This document shows positions 18,033 to 27,257 of a stretch of DNA of 64,000 bases, one piece after another (the stretch's first letter is position 1; each line of letters starts with the position of its first letter). The notes below the pieces were generated by a model that saw nothing but the letters and a program-made list of their open reading frames with translations, did no database searches and was not told where the DNA came from. The translations under genes were made by a program, and so were the position numbers. Where the stretch lies: assembly GCA_014379345.1 (NCBI GenBank), contig JACMLY010000152.1, forward strand, positions 22,119-86,118, given 5' to 3'. This stretch comes from Chitinophagaceae bacterium (GTDB lineage Bacteria > Bacteroidota > Bacteroidia > Chitinophagales > Chitinophagaceae).

Positions 18033-18235
18033 ATGCGACAAGTAACTTTAATTTTATTGACACTTTTAGTTGGACAGACCTTTGCCCAAAACAAAAATAT
18101 TCTGAAAGAATTAAGCAAGTAGAAAACAATCTATTAAACAAATTTCAAAAATTGACAACAAACAGATTACAATTAATTCCTATCAACCTTTATCAGCGGG
18201 AGACTACGCGAATTTTGAAAGAATTAAAATCTTAA
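18033..18235 (+). pseudogene. Frameshifted fragment of a secreted protein
   Basis: ATG 18033 opens a signal peptide (MRQVTLILLTLLVGQTFAQ) that stops at TAG 18120-18122. The neighbouring frame continues (KQVENNLLNKFQKLTTNRLQ...) to TAA 18233-18235. It looks like a truncated, frameshifted exported protein and directly precedes the first cassette repeat, so it may be the oldest or first cassette remnant. Family not recognisable. Confidence 0.5.
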
Positions 18236-18273
18236 AGTATTATTAATCCTGATTTCCCTCAAGCGAAAAACGA

Positions 18274-18488
18274 ACGCACAACATCGCATTTATGTAATTA
18301 GGGCAGACATTAACGCGTCCTCAGCTATTCTTCCATCCGACGTTTTGCAATTGGCCTTTTGAATATGACTTGTACGCTATATCTTTATTGAGTCCCGCCG
18401 AATGGCAAGATTGCCGGGCCCACGAACCTGCTTGACGGCAGACAGGTAACCATGAACCAACAGCATAAATGCAAAAACGTTAGTGCCA
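18274..18488 (+). repeat. attC-like cassette repeat, copy 1 (main family)
   Basis: Begins GCACAACATCGCATTTATG and ends GCATAAATGCAAAAACGTTAG. The outer boxes and the GCATTTATG/GCATAAATGC arms are inverted copies. The interior holds TTTTGAATATGACTTG...TATATCTTTATTG (18378-18390) and CCTGCTTGACGGCAGACAGG, a small hairpin. Direction (AAC box after a gene, GTTAG before the next) matches integron attC sites. Confidence 0.7.
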
Positions 18489-18524
18489 AGGCAAGTAGTA
18501 AGCTGCAAAATAATAAGAATAGAA

Positions 18525-18995
18525 ATGGATCAAAAAGTAACAACCAAAGAAAACATTCAATTTCTTACTTCGATAGGATATATAGCTACTCCATTTTGGC
18601 AGAATGTAGCGGGGCAATTGCTTATAAATGCTAAAATAAACGATGTGGATGGTCTTTATATTCTTGATTCCGGAGCAGGTCAAACTGTTGTTGATGCCAA
18701 ACAATTGGATACTTTAAAATTAAAGCTTAACTATAATGAAACTGAATTAACAGGAGGTGGAGTCGGTGCACATAGTATTGAGAATGTACCGTCTTATAAC
18801 AATAAAATAGAGATTAATAATTTTAAAATAGACAACCTAATTGTCGCTGTAATGTCGTTGGAGACCGCGTGGGAATCATTAGCACGAGTAGGAGCCCATG
18901 ATGAGATATTTGGTATAATCGGTGTTGATATACTAAAAATAGGCAATGCCATTATTGATTTCAGCACAATGACACTTTATTTGATGCAACCATAG
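18525..18995 (+). CDS. Retropepsin-like aspartyl protease
   Basis: 156 residues from ATG 18525; an in-frame GTG at 18483 lies inside the GTTAG end of the repeat and is not used. YILDSGAGQTVVD at about 45-57 carries the D-S/T-G active-site triad of single-domain, dimeric retropepsin-like proteases, with a second hallmark strand FGIIGVDIL (about 125-133) near the C-terminus. There is no signal peptide. A typical one-gene cassette, flanked by repeats 1 and 2. Confidence 0.85.
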   Translation: MDQKVTTKENIQFLTSIGYIATPFWQNVAGQLLINAKINDVDGLYILDSGAGQTVVDAKQLDTLKLKLNYNETELTGGGVGAHSIENVPSYNNKIEINNFKIDNLIVAVMSLETAWESLARVGAHDEIFGIIGVDILKIGNAIIDFSTMTLYLMQP

Positions 18996-19054
18996 TTATA
19001 AATAGCACTATTTAGAAACGCATATCCAGAAAGTAAAAACGAGTAAAATGCCCT

Positions 19055-19290
19055 GCCACTAACATGGGGTTTGACGTTATGTCGGCTTAGCGAATATGTT
19101 CTCAACTTTATATCGCTACTCAACGACTGTCTATCAGCTTCGGTTCCAGCGTGACTTTTTTTAATTCGGCTATTGAAGATGACTTGTACTCTATATCTTT
19201 ATTGAGTCCCGCCGAATGGCGGGATTGCCGGGCCGACGAACCTGCCTGACGGCAGACACGCACCATTTTTGACACAACGTTTAAGTTCAG
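19055..19290 (+). repeat. attC-like cassette repeat, copy 2 (chimeric)
   Basis: The left end (GCCACTAACATGGGGTTTGACG) differs from the main family, while from about 19130 on it is the main family (TATCAGCTTCGGTTCCAGC, TTGAAGATGACTTG, TATATCTTTATTG at 19192-19204, CCGAATGGCGGGATTGCCGGGC). The right end (GACACAACGTTTAAG) is also diverged. It looks recombined from two repeat types. Confidence 0.6.
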
Positions 19291-19390
19291 TCAGGACTAA
19301 TACAAAAGGTTTAAACGGTTGGACAAATGCATTAGCCGCAGACACGGTTTGTCTTCTAATTCAATACCTCTAATTAAAAAAACAAAAGTT

Positions 19391-19843
19391 ATGTATCACT
19401 ACTTTGTAAAGAAACTCGTAAAGAAATCATTTAAATTGTTAAATGACCATGATTACGCCCAGCTAATAAAACCCTTGGCATCAGATGTTAAACACACTTT
19501 TGCAGGCGACCATGCTTTGGGTGGTGTAAGGCATGACCTTGCGGCCTTCAAATCCTGGCTGGAGAGGTTGGGCAGGGTGATGCCCAAACTCCACATCAAC
19601 GTGGTCAACATCGTTGTAAAGGGTTTGCCGAACAATACGCTGGCAATTGCCAGGTGGATAGGTACCGCAACATTAGAAAACGGTGACCATTACCTAAATA
19701 CAGGTGTACACTTTATTACTATTAAGTGGGGTAAATTAACAGAGTTAGAGGTATATGAAGATTCACAGGCCGTTCACAACGGACTGGAAAAGCAGTACCA
19801 GTCAGGAATTTTGGAGGCGAAAGCACCACAGATTCTTAGCTAA
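19391..19843 (+). CDS. SnoaL/NTF2-like protein
   Basis: About 150 residues from ATG 19391; an earlier in-frame ATG (19319) lies too close to the repeat and adds no conserved sequence. MYHYFVKKLVKKSFKLLNDHDYAQLIKPLASDVKHTFAGDHALGG is the helix-then-strand opening of the NTF2 cone, and the later WGKLTELEVYEDSQAVHNGLEK is the usual final strand of SnoaL-like proteins. Ligand unknown. Single-gene cassette. Confidence 0.8.
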   Translation: MYHYFVKKLVKKSFKLLNDHDYAQLIKPLASDVKHTFAGDHALGGVRHDLAAFKSWLERLGRVMPKLHINVVNIVVKGLPNNTLAIARWIGTATLENGDHYLNTGVHFITIKWGKLTELEVYEDSQAVHNGLEKQYQSGILEAKAPQILS

Positions 19844-19965
19844 CTTTTAATTTATAATCAATAGTAAAAATAAAAAACTTTGTCGACCTAACTGTCAAGG
19901 TTGCTTGTTGGTATGATAAATCAAAACAAAAAGCATATTACTTTGTGTTCGACATGTAAAACGAA

Positions 19966-20125
19966 CGCACAACATTGCATTTATACAATTGGCGCGCGAC
20001 ATTAACGCGTCCTTCAACATTTGTAATTCTATCAGCTCTTGTTCCGGCTGAAGTTTTTCAATTGCACTTTGAATATCGTTTGTACTGTTTATCTTTATTG
20101 AGCACCTGTTGCCAGGCGACCGAAT
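19966..20125 (+). repeat. attC-like cassette repeat, copy 3 (right end lost)
   Basis: The left arm GCACAACATTGCATTTATACAATTGGCGCG and interior (CTATCAGCTCTTGTTCCGGC, TTTATCTTTATTG up to 20100) fit the main family, but the closing CATAAATGC...GTTAG arm is missing; sequence after about 20125 is unrelated. Confidence 0.6.
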
Positions 20126-20208
20126 TACCAACCTTCTGGTATCTGATAAAAAGTCCGTTTATAAATACAAAGAGAGCCGGTTCAGATGAATTGCAAAAAT
20201 AAATCATC

Positions 20209-21372
20209 ATGAAAGCAAAATCAATCAAAGGAAAATCAACAGAAGAAATCAGTTCTGCATTCACTGAAAGCATGGCCGACGGATTCAAGCCAACTTTAGC
20301 CATTGTATTCATATCTGTTAAACAGGACAGAGAATCTATTTCCAAATTACTTGACGAAAAAGGCATTCAGATATTTGGTGCTACCACTGCAGGCGAATTT
20401 ATTGATGGCGAAATTGAAGAAGGCAGTATTGTCATGATGTTGCTCGACATGAATCGAGCTTATTTTAAAATTGAATTTCTTGAAACAAGCAGAGAGACCG
20501 CTTTAGAAGATGCAAACAAACTAGGTATTACCGGAAAAGAAACCTTTACCAACCCTGCCTTTATTATAGCAACCGGTGGAGTGTCCTTAGATGGTGAACC
20601 ATTTGTTGAAGGCATCACACAAGGTTTTGGAAAACCTCCCTCGTCGGTAGACAGGGAAGTAACCATATTTGGAGGTAAGGCAGGAGATGATTTGGCACTT
20701 GAATCAACATTTGTTTTTACCAACGGAAAAAGTAAAGACCACGCACTTTTAGCACTCATTATTGATGAAGATAAAATCGATGTTAGAGGCATAGCTACCT
20801 GTGGCTGGAAAGCTATTGGTACAACAAAAACAGTTACTAAAAGCGAAGGTAATATTGTGTATACCATCGACGATAAACCAGCATTGGATATGTTAATGAA
20901 TTACCTTGGCGTTGAAATAAAACTGGATGACAATAAGGAAATCGTGTCATTTCTAAGCTCCTGGTATTATCCATTGCAATTGGAACGGGAAAATGTAGAT
21001 CCTGTAATACGTACAGCCATGTTTGCCAATCGTGAAGACCGTTCACTTATTTGTTCTGGAAATGTGCCTCAAGGGTCAAAAATCAAGTTTTCGATGCCAC
21101 CAGATTTTGATTCCATCGAAACAGTCGTTGCAGAATGTAAGGGCATTAAGGACAATGCACAGCAGCAAGCCGATGCCTTGATCATGTTTTCATGCGTGAG
21201 CAGATATTTATCGTTTGGGATTGTAATGAAAGAGGAGTTAGAGCAGGTGCAAAAAATTTGGGATGCGCCCATGGCAGGCTTTTTTTCCTATGGCGAATAT
21301 GGAAAATCAAAAACCGGTAAGTATGATTATCATAATAATACATGCTGCCTGGTGGCTTTAAAAGAAAAATAA
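20209..21372 (+). CDS. FIST-domain signal-transduction protein
   Basis: 387 residues with the FIST N and FIST C domains. Visible: ADGFKPTLAIVFISVKQDRESISKLLDEKGIQIFGATTAGEF near the N-terminus, then FGKPPSSVDREVTIFGGKAGDD, and the C-terminal ALIMFSCVSRYLSFG...APMAGFFSYGEYG. FIST proteins are thought to bind small ligands, perhaps amino acids, in two-component or chemotaxis contexts; here it stands alone without a kinase domain. No signal peptide. Confidence 0.9.
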   Translation: MKAKSIKGKSTEEISSAFTESMADGFKPTLAIVFISVKQDRESISKLLDEKGIQIFGATTAGEFIDGEIEEGSIVMMLLDMNRAYFKIEFLETSRETALEDANKLGITGKETFTNPAFIIATGGVSLDGEPFVEGITQGFGKPPSSVDREVTIFGGKAGDDLALESTFVFTNGKSKDHALLALIIDEDKIDVRGIATCGWKAIGTTKTVTKSEGNIVYTIDDKPALDMLMNYLGVEIKLDDNKEIVSFLSSWYYPLQLERENVDPVIRTAMFANREDRSLICSGNVPQGSKIKFSMPPDFDSIETVVAECKGIKDNAQQQADALIMFSCVSRYLSFGIVMKEELEQVQKIWDAPMAGFFSYGEYGKSKTGKYDYHNNTCCLVALKEK

Positions 21373-21407
21373 TCCTTCGACAAACTCAGAATGACCAAAG
21401 AATAAAC

Positions 21408-21739
21408 ATGAAAGCAAAATCAATCAAAGGAAAATCAACGGGACAATAAAAGATACATTAATGCAAAGTATGGCCGATGGTTTTAAACCAACATTAGCTA
21501 TTGCTTTTATATCAAAAGCCCTGGATAGAAAGGCTATCAGTGATACTTATCATCAGGAACAGAAAGATGTACTGTTCTATTCAAATAAATTACATCTAAG
21601 TCCTAAAAATCTATCGGGTATTTTAAAAAAGGAAACTGGTTTGTCAGCAAAACAAAACATTGATGATTTTATTATCTGGAAGCAAAAAGTCTTTTGCCTG
21701 CCCGTTGTGTGCCATAAGGAAGACGCTTTCTATGAATGA
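21408..21739 (+). pseudogene. Chimeric fragment: FIST N-terminus joined to an AraC piece
   Basis: ATG 21408 repeats the first residues of the FIST protein (MKAKSIKGKST), then hits a stop. From about 21462 a second frame gives QSMADGFKPTLAIAFISKALDRKAISD, a diverged FIST start. At about 21545 this turns into YHQEQKDVLFYSNKLHLSPKNLSGILKKETGLSAKQNIDDFI, which is the DNA-binding region of an AraC-family regulator, cut short. It reads as a recombined remnant of two cassettes and is unlikely to be functional. Confidence 0.65.
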
Positions 21740-22182
21740 ACTTCTAAAGCCGATAAATGAAATAATAGAATATGGTCTGGCACCAAATATAGTTAGACCT
21801 CACAGAGATGTCTTACTTGAGAAAGCTCTAATTGAAATTTACCGTCTGTCTTTTTATATATCCTACGAGTTTGACGATAGCCATTATCCAGACTTCATCA
21901 AATCACAGCTTCCAATCATTAGAAAAAATGTAGAATTTCGAAAGCTTTGGCTATTACAAGGCTATAATAGACATAAAAGACATACACAATCTTTCTGAAT
22001 GTGGAATCGGTGATGCGATTGATGATTTGACAGACATTATCCTTGATTTACTGGAAATAAAATGGAGAATTGAAAATAATAGTTTGAATAATGGACTAAG
22101 GTATTTCGAACATATTTTTTACAGCCATACTAAACAAAATATTCTCGGCCTATTGAACTACATGAAGCAGTTAAATAGTTAA
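21732..22182 (+). pseudogene. Frameshifted DUF5063-like protein
   Basis: From ATG 21732 the frame reads MNELLKPINEIIEYGLAPNIV through SQLPIIRKNVEF, then continues in the +1 frame as ESFGYYKAIIDIKDIHNLSECG followed by GIGDAIDDLTDIILDLLEIKW, ending QLNS at TAA 22180-22182. The two parts together make a sensible protein of about 149 residues; GDAIDDLxDI is, from memory, typical of DUF5063. A single base insertion near 21945 would explain the break. Either a pseudogene or a sequencing error. Confidence 0.65.
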
Positions 22183-22230
22183 AAAAACCATATTGATTTT
22201 CATACAAGCTCTCGAGCAGACAGAAATACT

Positions 22231-22450
22231 GCACAAACCATTGCATTTATGCAATTGGGGCGCGCCATTAACGGGTCGTTCAGCACCTGGAATTCTATCA
22301 GCTTCAGTTCCAGCTGACGTTATTCAACTAAGCATTCGAATATGATTTCAACTGTATATCTTTATTGAGAATCTGTTGCCCGGATGAAGAACCTGCCTGA
22401 TGGCAGACAAGTAATCACGCCCCAACATCATAAATGCGAAACCGTTGTAT
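22231..22450 (+). repeat. attC-like cassette repeat, copy 4 (main family, complete)
   Basis: Left GCACAAACCATTGCATTTATG, right CATAAATGCGAAACCGTTG. The inner arms GCAATTGGGGCGCG and CACGCCCCAACA also pair. The interior has TATATCTTTATTG at 22355-22367 preceded by TTCGAATATG. Confidence 0.7.
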
Positions 22451-22498
22451 GATATTTTAAGAAATGATCTCCGAACGACAAAACATCGACAAAATAAA

Positions 22499-23146
22499 AT
22501 GAAAAATTTGGATGAAAAAATGTTAACAGCGGCTTTAAACGGTGATTTAGCGACCGTCGAGGAATTGGTTACTCAAGGGGCAAATATTAATTACACCGAC
22601 AACTGGGGCAATTTTGCACTATTTGCTGCTGCCTGGGAAGGTAACCAAAAAGCACTGGATTTATTTTACAATTTAGGAGCAAAAATATCATTTGATGATT
22701 GTAATCTGCTTTGTAATGCTGCCTACAATGGCAAGGTCGATTCAGTAAAATGGTTATTAGATAAAGGGGAAGACGCTAATTTCTCTTTTACAGATACAGG
22801 AGAAAATGCTTTGCATTATACAATTAGTAAAACGAGTGAAATCGACGATAGGACTGAAATTGTAAAAGTTTTAATAGCAGCAGGTATAGACGTTAACAAA
22901 AAAACATTAACAGGTAAATCGACTCTTTGCTTTATGCGTGATGCCTACCTCAAAGGTGAATCGCCGTTACATAGGGCTGCAGCATATGGAAATGTAACCA
23001 TCATAAAAATGCTATTGGATGCTGGTGCCGAACCTTCGATGAAAGATGCAAATGGTGATACTCCTATTTCATGGGGAAGCTGGCACTTGAGAGACGCAGA
23101 TGTGCTACGTTTGTTACTTTATGAAGGAGTACCCGGTATTCATTAA
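22499..23146 (+). CDS. Ankyrin-repeat protein
   Basis: 215 residues from ATG 22499 (the upstream in-frame start lies in the repeat). About five ankyrin units are visible: LTAALNGDLATVEELVTQGANINYTDNWGN, FALFAAAWEGNQKALDLFYNLGAK, LCNAAYNGKVDSVKWLLDKGEDAN, LHYTISKTS...VKVLIAAGIDVN and SPLHRAAAYGNVTIIKMLLDAGAEPSMKDANGDTPISW. No signal peptide or catalytic part, so probably a cytoplasmic protein-binding scaffold. Confidence 0.93.
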   Translation: MKNLDEKMLTAALNGDLATVEELVTQGANINYTDNWGNFALFAAAWEGNQKALDLFYNLGAKISFDDCNLLCNAAYNGKVDSVKWLLDKGEDANFSFTDTGENALHYTISKTSEIDDRTEIVKVLIAAGIDVNKKTLTGKSTLCFMRDAYLKGESPLHRAAAYGNVTIIKMLLDAGAEPSMKDANGDTPISWGSWHLRDADVLRLLLYEGVPGIH

Positions 23147-23207
23147 TTTCCCACTAATGGTCAAACTCAATTATCAATCAGAATTTGACGGACAAAAAAG
23201 AAAAACA

Positions 23208-23360
23208 TCATACAACGGGCGGCTTGGCAATATGGCGGGGCGACGAATAACGGCAAGCTGTGGTTCTTATCATCATCTTTTGTAACTTTAATCAGCAGCA
23301 GTTACGGGCCGACGATCTTCAAATACCGCCAAATCGACCAGGCTGTAATCCGTTGTACGC
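23208..23360 (+). repeat. attC-like cassette repeat, copy 5 (second family)
   Basis: About 150 bp with ends CATACAACGGGCGGCTTGGC and CAGGCTGTAATCCGTTGTACG. The outer boxes are inverted copies, as are TTGGCAATATGGCGG and CCGCCAAAT. It lacks the TATATCTTTATTG block, so it is a separate sequence family with the same architecture. Confidence 0.65.
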
Positions 23361-23404
23361 AACCCCATTGAACGCCCTTCAAACGCAAACTAGTAATTTA
23401 AGAA

Positions 23405-23836
23405 ATGGCTAAGATTAAAACAACCGAGACAACAAAAAGCGTCACCGACTTCATTAATTCTGTCAGTGATGAGATAAAACGAAAAGATAGTTTTCAGATC
23501 ATTGACATAATGCAAAAGCAAACAGGCTTTGAACCAAAAATGTGGGGACCAAGTATTATTGGTTTTGGAAATTATCATTACAAATATGAAAGTGGACACG
23601 AAGGTGATATGCCTCTAGCAGCCTTTTCTCCGAGGTCAACTGCTATTGTTTTCTACTTTTCCGAAGAATTTGAAAATAAAGATGAATTATTGCAAAGGCT
23701 GGGAAAGCATAAAACAGGAAAAGTTTGCGTTTACATAAAAAGGATTGCTGATATAGATGTTTCTGTATTAAAGAAACTGATAGCCAATTCAGTTAAGGAT
23801 ACAAAATCTCGTTATCCCAATAAACCAAAGAAATAG
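23405..23836 (+). CDS. DUF1801-family protein
   Basis: 143 residues. TTKSVTDFINSVSDEIKRKDSFQIIDIMQKQTGFEPKMWGPSIIGFGNYHYKY is the DUF1801 (YdhG-like) signature; the C-terminal half (LGKHKTGKVCVYIKRIADIDVSVLKKLI) completes the domain. The family is sometimes linked to iron-sulfur or metal handling but is essentially uncharacterised. A related copy is at 36570-36977 and a more distant one at 52396-52794. Confidence 0.85.
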   Translation: MAKIKTTETTKSVTDFINSVSDEIKRKDSFQIIDIMQKQTGFEPKMWGPSIIGFGNYHYKYESGHEGDMPLAAFSPRSTAIVFYFSEEFENKDELLQRLGKHKTGKVCVYIKRIADIDVSVLKKLIANSVKDTKSRYPNKPKK

Positions 23837-23841
23837 GGCTG

Positions 23842-23857
23842 CATACAACAGTGGTCA
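23842..23857 (+). repeat. Start of an attC-like repeat, cut by an insertion sequence
   Basis: CATACAACAGTGG just after the DUF1801 stop resembles the CATACAACGG opening of copy 5. The IS1182-type element begins within the next few bases, so the remainder is displaced or lost. Confidence 0.4.
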
Positions 23858-25611
23858 CTGTTGCACAACGCCAATTTTAAAAATTCTCATCTGTAGGTTC
23901 GCATTACAATCATTTTAAAGTTTATACGCAGTAGCGATTTTTATTTTTTATAGGGCATTACTGACAGATGAAAAATTTCGATTTCCGCTATAGGGCTTAA
24001 AATAAGTTTGATTAAACCAGTTTTTATAAGGCGAAAAACTTCCCCGGATTTTGTTTGCAGCATCGCTATTGTTTTAATATTTGTTTTTGGTGCAGTAAAC
24101 TTCAGCCACTTCTTCAGGTTATATACCGAGGCTGCCAGCAACAGCATTTTGTTGGCTGCTTTTATTCCTCTTGCATTCAGCCTTTTCATTCCTGTAAAAT
24201 TTATAAGAGAGCCCCATACCGGTTCTACGGTGCTGCTCCGTTTTCGTTTCATCACTTTGGCTTTTACTGTTTGCTGTCTTGCTTTTGCCCTTTCCAGTTC
24301 TGCTTTATAAATACTGTGCTGTACTTTTTTTGTTTTTGCTTTATCTGTAATGCAGCTTTTTCTTATCGGACAATTTTTGCAATCACTTTGCAATGAAAAA
24401 TATTTTTTTACCGGATGCCCTCTGCCATCGTCCACTACTCTGCCACTTCCTTTTAATAATTTATTGTTGCGGCAGATGTACCAGTCGTTTTCTTCATCAT
24501 ATATAAATCCTTCGCTGCCGCTTAATGCGCCACCGAGTAAGGGTATATAGGGTGTAATGTTTTGCTGCTCCAGGTACTGATAATTTTCTCCGCTGCTGAA
24601 TGCACCATCTGCCAGCAGTTTTTCTATCTGCAGTCCGTATTGCTTTAATCTTGTTTGCAACGCTTCGGATATCGTTATTAAATCTCTGCAGTCTTTTCCA
24701 TCTGCTCTAAAACTTTGAGCATTGGTTATAACATGATGCGCTGTATCCACCGCTATCTGTCCGTTGTAATAAAGTTCTCTGGGTTTGCCTGGCTTTACGG
24801 CTATTCTTGCATCGGGGTCGGTGGGACTGTAATGGGTTTTGTTGCTTAAATATTTTCCTCTGTCGCTGCCAGGCATCTCTTCATAATTTTTTTCCTGACG
24901 CTGGTACCTTGTATCTAATTCTTTTAACTGCCTGCTTTGCTCTTCATCATCTCCATCCATGTGCTGCTGATCTTCATCTGCACGGTTTTGTTTTGCTGGT
25001 CTTCGCGGCGATGTGTTTGCTTTTATATTTTCTAACAGATATTCATCTACACCTTTACTTACCTGTTTTATTTCCAAACTGTCTTTGCTTGCATTGGCTT
25101 TTAAAAAAGCACCGTCAAGTGCCTGCGTGTGCCCGGCCACCATACCGCTTTGTATACACTTCTCAAATACCTGTTCGAAGAGTTGTTTGAATACTTCTTC
25201 TCCATATAATTGACGGCTACGGCTGATCGTCGAATGCCAGGGCAGCGGTTCATCTATATCATAACCTAAAAATAAACGGATGCCCAGGCTATCTGCGCAA
25301 TACTCCACCAGTTTTCTATCGCTGGTAATGTTATTTATATAGCCAATTAAACACATCTTGAAAAATACCACAGGATCAATGCTCTCCTGCCCTTCGGTGC
25401 CATAATAGCTTGTAGTGGCTTTGTATAACCAACGCAGATCAAGTACGGATTGTAAGCGGCGATAATAATTGTCTTTGGGTACTAACTGCTCCAACGTAAT
25501 AGTGTAGAGCATTTTGGGGTGTAGTTGTTTTTTGCCTTGCATAGTTTTTCTGTAGCAACAACCTTGCTCTTTATTCTTATATTCACATACTGTGCATTAG
25601 TTGTGCAACAG
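23858..25611 (-). mobile_element. IS1182-family insertion sequence
   Basis: About 1754 bp bounded by inverted CTGTTGCACAAC (23858-23869) and GTTGTGCAACAG (25600-25611). It encodes one full-length transposase on the minus strand. I cannot define a clean target duplication; the left flank (CAACAGTGGTCACTGTTG) is itself palindromic, which may have been the target. It is the only insertion sequence found in the window. Confidence 0.75.
23941..25542 (-). CDS. IS1182-family DDE transposase
   Basis: 533 residues and apparently intact. N-terminal DUF772-type region (LYTITLEQLVPKDNYYRRLQSVLDLRWLY, PVVFFKMCLIGYI, LPWHSTISRSRQLYGEEVFKQLF), first catalytic Asp in GHTQALDGAFLKANAS, second in KLLADGAFSSGENYQYLEQ, a zinc-like CKNCPIRKSC, and the catalytic Glu in the VEPVWGSLINFTGMKRLNARG stretch. 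It moves the element by cut-and-paste or copy mechanisms of DDE enzymes. It runs opposite to the surrounding cassette genes. Confidence 0.95.
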   Translation of the reverse strand: MQGKKQLHPKMLYTITLEQLVPKDNYYRRLQSVLDLRWLYKATTSYYGTEGQESIDPVVFFKMCLIGYINNITSDRKLVEYCADSLGIRLFLGYDIDEPLPWHSTISRSRQLYGEEVFKQLFEQVFEKCIQSGMVAGHTQALDGAFLKANASKDSLEIKQVSKGVDEYLLENIKANTSPRRPAKQNRADEDQQHMDGDDEEQSRQLKELDTRYQRQEKNYEEMPGSDRGKYLSNKTHYSPTDPDARIAVKPGKPRELYYNGQIAVDTAHHVITNAQSFRADGKDCRDLITISEALQTRLKQYGLQIEKLLADGAFSSGENYQYLEQQNITPYIPLLGGALSGSEGFIYDEENDWYICRNNKLLKGSGRVVDDGRGHPVKKYFSLQSDCKNCPIRKSCITDKAKTKKVQHSIYKAELERAKARQQTVKAKVMKRKRSSTVEPVWGSLINFTGMKRLNARGIKAANKMLLLAASVYNLKKWLKFTAPKTNIKTIAMLQTKSGEVFRLIKTGLIKLILSPIAEIEIFHLSVMPYKK

Positions 25612-25775
25612 GCACAGTGCATTGGTGCACGGGCGGCTCGACGTTTAAACTTCAGCACCTTCGCTTTACTCGGCATTGGTTATGGGGGGACTTTTTCTAA
25701 GGAGTTCTGCTTAGTGTAGGCTGACACTGGAACGAACCAAATTCAGGATGTTTTAATACTAAATTTTAATGATCA

Positions 25776-27257
25776 ATGAAAACATTCGCATTGCCTTTAT
25801 TACTTCTCGTCGTTAGTCTTATAGTTAATGGACAAGATAAATCGGAATATAAGAAATCGTATGCTCCAAAGGAACTACAGGAGGATTTTTTAATTTTTAG
25901 AAAAGCATTAGAAACTACATATCCCAGTCTGTACAGATTTACCGACAGTTTAAATTTTCGCAAGTATTTAGATGACCAGTTTAACAGCTTGGATAAACCT
26001 ATGAAAGAGCTTGAGTTTTACAAAGTAATAGCTTTAGCTTGTTCAAGATCGCATGATGAACACCTCATTCCTACCCCATCCAAGAACTACTACCAATATT
26101 TGCAAAAAGTAACTCACTATTTCCCATTTTCTTTAAAAATCATCGACAGAAGATTATATGTTTTAAAAAAAGCTAATACTGACAATGCCTTACCCATTGG
26201 TTCTGAGATTCTTTCTATAAATGGACATTCTGCTGAAGAAATTCTAAATAGATTACTACCAGCCATTCCTTCTGATGGTTATATAGAGTCTTTTAATATT
26301 CGGCATCTCGAAGATTATAGCATGACCCAAAATGGAAACCTTTTTGATTTGAATTATCCGATCTTTTTCGAAGACACCACTTCATTTAAAATAGAGTTTA
26401 TACATCCAAGGATAAAATCTGAAAAGAAAATAACAATTGTTTTCGGTATTGATTATAAATTGTATAAAGAGTTTTATTGGCAAAGAATAGGATATAAAGC
26501 GCCTTTAGAATTCAATTATTTAAAAAGCAATATAGGTTATCTGCGTATTTCATCCTTTCTTAAATGGCATAGAAATGATTTTAAACAGGATTTCGATAGC
26601 TTGTATGACAGCATCTTTACACAACTAAACCAAAGAAATACCAAGAATCTAATTCTGGACTTAAGAAATAATGAAGGAGGAGATAACACGGGGGAAAAGC
26701 TAATTACTTATCTTTTAACCAACCCGTACAAACATTACGTTTTTACCGAAGAAAAGTTTATCGGATACCCGCCGGTAGTTGATTATTTGGAGAATGGTAA
26801 AGATTTGTTCTTTATCGACTCGGTTGTATATAGAACCAGTGCTGGCATGTATAGACTTAAAAAGGAGTATACCGATAAGGAACCGCTTTTTAATGAGCAA
26901 AACCCCAATAAAAATAATTATAAAGGAAAATTGTACGTATTAATAAATGGTGCTTCCGGTTCTATGGCGTCGGTAGTTGCTACTTTTCTGAAAGGTTATA
27001 ACAGAGCAATATTTATTGGAGAAGAAAGTGGAGGAACAATGGAAGGGAACACGTCGAATGAATACGCAATACTGCAACTGCCCAATACTAAAATACATAT
27101 AGAAATCCCTCTTATCAAGAAAGGAAACAATGTAGATTTCATTAAAGGGAGAGGAGTTTTTGCAGATTATTTGGTAACACCCAAAATAGAAGATATTACA
27201 AAAGGAATCGATACTGAACTGCGCTTTGCACTTGAATTAATAACTTCTCAGAAATGA
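25776..27257 (+). CDS. Secreted S41-family peptidase
   Basis: 493 residues. Signal peptide MKTFALPLLLLVVSLIVNG; an N-terminal helical region (about 30-100); a PDZ-like segment (LPIGSEILSINGHSAEEILNRLLP, about 145-170); and a C-terminal S41/tail-specific protease core with LILDLRNNEGGDNTGEKL and the nucleophile region INGASGSMASVVATFL (about 388-403). A large single-gene cassette between the IS element and repeat copy 6. The substrate is unknown; a related enzyme is at 60999-62402. Confidence 0.88.
   Translation: MKTFALPLLLLVVSLIVNGQDKSEYKKSYAPKELQEDFLIFRKALETTYPSLYRFTDSLNFRKYLDDQFNSLDKPMKELEFYKVIALACSRSHDEHLIPTPSKNYYQYLQKVTHYFPFSLKIIDRRLYVLKKANTDNALPIGSEILSINGHSAEEILNRLLPAIPSDGYIESFNIRHLEDYSMTQNGNLFDLNYPIFFEDTTSFKIEFIHPRIKSEKKITIVFGIDYKLYKEFYWQRIGYKAPLEFNYLKSNIGYLRISSFLKWHRNDFKQDFDSLYDSIFTQLNQRNTKNLILDLRNNEGGDNTGEKLITYLLTNPYKHYVFTEEKFIGYPPVVDYLENGKDLFFIDSVVYRTSAGMYRLKKEYTDKEPLFNEQNPNKNNYKGKLYVLINGASGSMASVVATFLKGYNRAIFIGEESGGTMEGNTSNEYAILQLPNTKIHIEIPLIKKGNNVDFIKGRGVFADYLVTPKIEDITKGIDTELRFALELITSQK

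Noticed and set aside
23941..25542. Integron integrase
   Set aside because: This is the only recombinase-like gene in the array, and it is a DDE transposase of the IS1182 family, not a tyrosine recombinase.
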